The translations under genes and the position numbers were made by a program. A model generated the notes under the pieces. That model was not told the origin of the DNA. It ran no database searches and saw only the letters and a list, made by a program, of their open reading frames with translations. Below, in pieces: positions 6,439-8,308 of a stretch of DNA of 8,308 bases (within the stretch, counting starts at the first letter, position 1; each line of letters begins with the position of its first letter). Source of the DNA: Verrucomicrobiota bacterium (GTDB lineage: Bacteria; Verrucomicrobiota; Verrucomicrobiia; Chthoniobacterales; UBA10450); assembly GCA_003219095.1 (NCBI GenBank), contig QHPM01000192.1:1-8308 (forward strand), in the 5' to 3' direction.

Positions 6439-8079
6439 ATGCCGCATTTGGAATCGCCCGAGCTGATCCGTTTTCTTGAATCCGAGGCGTCGTATCTACA
6501 TGGCCCGCCCGCTGTGCGTTCGATTCAAACGCACATTTCCTGGGTTTTCGTAGCTTCGCCGTTTGTTTTCAAAGTGAAAAAACCGGTGAATTTAGGCTTC
6601 GCTGATTTCAGTACGTTGGAGAAGCGCCGGCATTTTTGCGAGCGCGAAGTTGAATTGAACCGACGGCTTTGCCCCGACGTATATTTGGGCGTTGTCCCGA
6701 TCTTCAAAACCGCTTCGAGGTTTTCCTTCAACGGCGAAGGAGAAATCGCTGAGTACTGCGTGAAGATGAAGGAGCTGCCGCGTGGCTGGTTCTTAAGTGA
6801 ATTGCTCACGAAGAATTTGGTCGGCGAAGCGGAAATCAATCGGGTGCTTTCTCGTCTCCACCGCTTTTACCAGTCACAGTCCCCGGGTCCGAAAATTGAC
6901 CTATGGGGGACTCCGGAAAAGCTGAAGATTAGCACCGACGAAAATTTCGCACAGGTCGAACCGTTCGTCGGAAAGACTATCTCGCCGGCGGCTCTTGAGA
7001 CAATCCGTCATTTCACCAACCGCTTCTATGCCGTGCACGGTAAGCTGTTTCGGGGGCGAATTGAGCAACATCGCATTCGCGATTGCCACGGCGACCTCCA
7101 TCTCGACCACATCCACATCACGCCAGATACGCTGTCGATCTTCGATTGCATCGAATTCAATGATCGCTTCCGCCTTATCGACATCGCCAATGATCTCGCC
7201 TTTTTGGCAATGGACTTCGATTTCAACGGCAGAAGTGACCTGGCAAATCTGCTTCTTCGAAATGCGTCACGCCAGTTTGGCGACGCGCAGATGTTGCAGC
7301 TGACGGATTTCTACAAGTGTTACCGGGCATTTGTACGGGGAAAGGTGGAGAGCATTCAAGCGACCGAACCGCCCCCTCCCCCGGGGAGAGGGCCACGACC
7401 GTCCGGGAAGTTAGGGTTCGCGGAACATTCCAAAGACGCGGCGCGCTACTTCCGTCTCGCGCTTCGGTATGCCGTAACTGGCTCGGAGCGACTCGTCTTG
7501 GTTATAATGGGCCGGGTCGGCACTGGCAAGACGACCATAGCGAAGCAACTCGCCAGCGAGTTGGACTGGCCGATCTTTTCCTCTGATAAGATTCGGAAGA
7601 CACTCGCTGGCGCCCCACTAACAGACCGAACCCCTCCAGAGCTGCGCGAGAAAATTTACTCGGACGAAATGACCGAACAAACTTACAGGGAGCTTTTAAG
7701 GCAAGGCCTTGCCGCCCTTGAAAACCGGCATGGTGTTGTCCTCGACGCTACGTTTTCCAGCCGAACGTGCCGCGAATTCTTGCGACAAGAATGCGAGAAG
7801 GCCAAAGTTCGTTCGCAGGTAATAGAACTCGATGTTGATCGAGCCACGATCGCGTCCCGACTGAAAGCACGAGATCAGAGCGCCGGCGAAATCTCCGACG
7901 CTCGCCTTGAGGACTTCGAAAAATTAACCGCTGCGTATGAATCGCCGTCGGAACTTGTAGCCGATCTGATTAAAATCTCAGCGAATGATTGGGCTTTCGA
8001 CGCGGTCAAGACAGCGCTGTTGCAGCTGGCGGAGAAGCAGCTGCATTCGGCAATCCGGCTGAATATGGCATTTCAATAG
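6439..8079 (+). CDS. Two-domain protein: aminoglycoside-phosphotransferase-like domain fused to a P-loop (AAA-type) kinase
   Basis: The product has 546 residues from the ATG at 6439; a TTG at 6421 would add six. The N-terminal half (about 10-310) is of the COG2187 type: '[34 protein letters not shown]', the catalytic-loop-like [11 protein letters not shown] (about 216-226) and '[21 protein letters not shown]', where the FDxIEFN Asp is the probable metal ligand. The C-terminal half (about 350-515) has a Walker A motif GRVGTGKTT (358-366), a VVLDATF strand (434-440) fitting Walker B, and Arg-rich lid region 'SRLKARDQ', as in COG0645 predicted kinases. Such fusions are widespread and annotated as bifunctional aminoglycoside phosphotransferase/ATP-binding protein, but the true substrate is not known to me; drug resistance should not be assumed. 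A GC-rich palindrome is translated in the linker. It is divergent from the ACIII operon and overlaps the end of ahcY by 7 nt. Confidence 0.9.
   Translation: MPHLESPELIRFLESEASYLHGPPAVRSIQTHISWVFVASPFVFKVKKPVNLGFADFSTLEKRRHFCEREVELNRRLCPDVYLGVVPIFKTASRFSFNGEGEIAEYCVKMKELPRGWFLSELLTKNLVGEAEINRVLSRLHRFYQSQSPGPKIDLWGTPEKLKISTDENFAQVEPFVGKTISPAALETIRHFTNRFYAVHGKLFRGRIEQHRIRDCHGDLHLDHIHITPDTLSIFDCIEFNDRFRLIDIANDLAFLAMDFDFNGRSDLANLLLRNASRQFGDAQMLQLTDFYKCYRAFVRGKVESIQATEPPPPPGRGPRPSGKLGFAEHSKDAARYFRLALRYAVTGSERLVLVIMGRVGTGKTTIAKQLASELDWPIFSSDKIRKTLAGAPLTDRTPPELREKIYSDEMTEQTYRELLRQGLAALENRHGVVLDATFSSRTCREFLRQECEKAKVRSQVIELDVDRATIASRLKARDQSAGEISDARLEDFEKLTAAYESPSELVADLIKISANDWAFDAVKTALLQLAEKQLHSAIRLNMAFQ
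7371..7394. repeat. CCCTC/GAGGG palindrome inside the kinase-fusion linker
   Basis: The bases CCCTCCCC (7374-7381) with their neighbours mirror GGGGAGAGGG (7383-7392), a near-perfect palindrome centred at the C/G junction 7382/7383 with one unpaired base. Its translation is the run [12 protein letters not shown] (about residues 310-321 from the ATG at 6439), which sits between the two domains and does not resemble the rest of the protein. CCCTCTCCCC-GGGGAGAGGG palindromes are a familiar type of dispersed bacterial repeat (recalled). The outer limits of the insertion cannot be set from one copy. Confidence 0.5.
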
Positions 8080-8308
8080 CGGTAATGCTCTGACTTGTAG
8101 GGGCCGTCCACTGGGACGCCAAGATAGTCAGCCTGCTGTTTGCTTAGTTTCGTTAACTTAACGCCGATTTTGTTGAGATGGAGGCGAGCTACCTCTTCGT
8201 CCAGCTTCTTGCTTAAAACGTAGACACCTACCTTGTAGACATCGCGGTTCTTCCAAAGATCGAGTTGCGCCAGGACCTGATTGGAAAACGAATTCGACAT
8301 CACAAAAC
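8073..8308 (-). CDS. ahcY: S-adenosylhomocysteine hydrolase (adenosylhomocysteinase), C-terminal end, cut by window edge
   Basis: The frame is open from the window edge to a TGA at 8073-8075 and gives about 77 C-terminal residues. These read [20 protein letters not shown], then '[49 protein letters not shown]'. The segment from 'FVMSNSF' to the terminal 'GPYKxxHYRY' is the highly conserved end of AhcY, including the C-terminal Lys/Tyr region that reaches the NAD site of the neighbouring subunit. The enzyme splits S-adenosylhomocysteine into adenosine and homocysteine in the activated methyl cycle, in the cytosol. The start is outside the window; a GTG at 8303 is an internal Val codon, not a start. 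The gene ends converge with the plus-strand kinase and overlap it, leaving no space for a dedicated terminator, and I see none. Confidence 0.96.
   Translation of the reverse strand, partial: FVMSNSFSNQVLAQLDLWKNRDVYKVGVYVLSKKLDEEVARLHLNKIGVKLTKLSKQQADYLGVPVDGPYKSEHYRY

Noticed and set aside
7317..7586. Plus-strand open frame of 89 codons in the kinase gene
   Set aside because: It is an out-of-frame shadow of the linker and P-loop region; the main frame carries the conserved motifs.

Overview
The window carries most of an alternative complex III (ACIII, quinol:cytochrome c/HiPIP oxidoreductase) operon on the minus strand. A divergent plus-strand gene for a two-domain kinase-like protein follows, and then the 3' end of ahcY (S-adenosylhomocysteine hydrolase) on the minus strand. 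The organism is an aerobically respiring, diderm-type bacterium. The ACIII protein sequences, and above all the style of the short palindromic repeats (a 'CACAGAG' family and a 'DFQSV'-coding family), suggest a soil or freshwater Verrucomicrobiota or other PVC-group member. That taxonomic call is inference from memory, not a search result.

Layout, from right to left along operon transcription: actA (pentaheme cytochrome c, 6372-5713), actB1 (molybdopterin-oxidoreductase-like chain, 5716-4034), actB2 (iron-sulfur chain, 4037-2874), actC (NrfD-like quinol-site subunit, 2846-1422), actD (DUF3341 subunit, 1425-892), actE (monoheme cytochrome c lipoprotein, 895-323) and the first 106 codons of actF (320-1, running off the left edge). 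Nearly all junctions overlap by 4 nt or are a few nt apart, so this is one tightly coupled transcription unit. On the plus strand, 6439-8079 encodes an aminoglycoside-phosphotransferase-like domain fused to a P-loop kinase. It converges on and overlaps the end of ahcY (8308-8073) by 7 nt. No stretch longer than 300 bases lacks a gene, and I see no tRNA, rRNA, CRISPR or transposase gene.

The operon should build a membrane complex that oxidises quinol at the NrfD-like subunits (ActC, ActF), with the Fe-S chain ActB2 and hemes of ActA and ActE on the periplasmic side passing electrons toward a terminal oxidase.

The most interesting layer is not a gene. Three short palindromic elements of three different sequence families sit in or across coding sequence. 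The first (4075-4179, 105 bp) has 9-bp perfect terminal inverted repeats and four nested hairpins. It lies exactly where actB, usually one fused gene, is broken into two ORFs, and it writes about 36 residues into the tail of ActB1. The second (2791-2877) is a 30-27-30 inverted repeat that supplies the stop codon of actB2 and the annotated start of actC. The third (7371-7394) is a CCCTC/GAGGG palindrome read in frame in the linker of the kinase fusion. The window therefore shows palindromic repeats reshaping protein ends, linkers and perhaps the subunit boundaries of a core respiratory complex.
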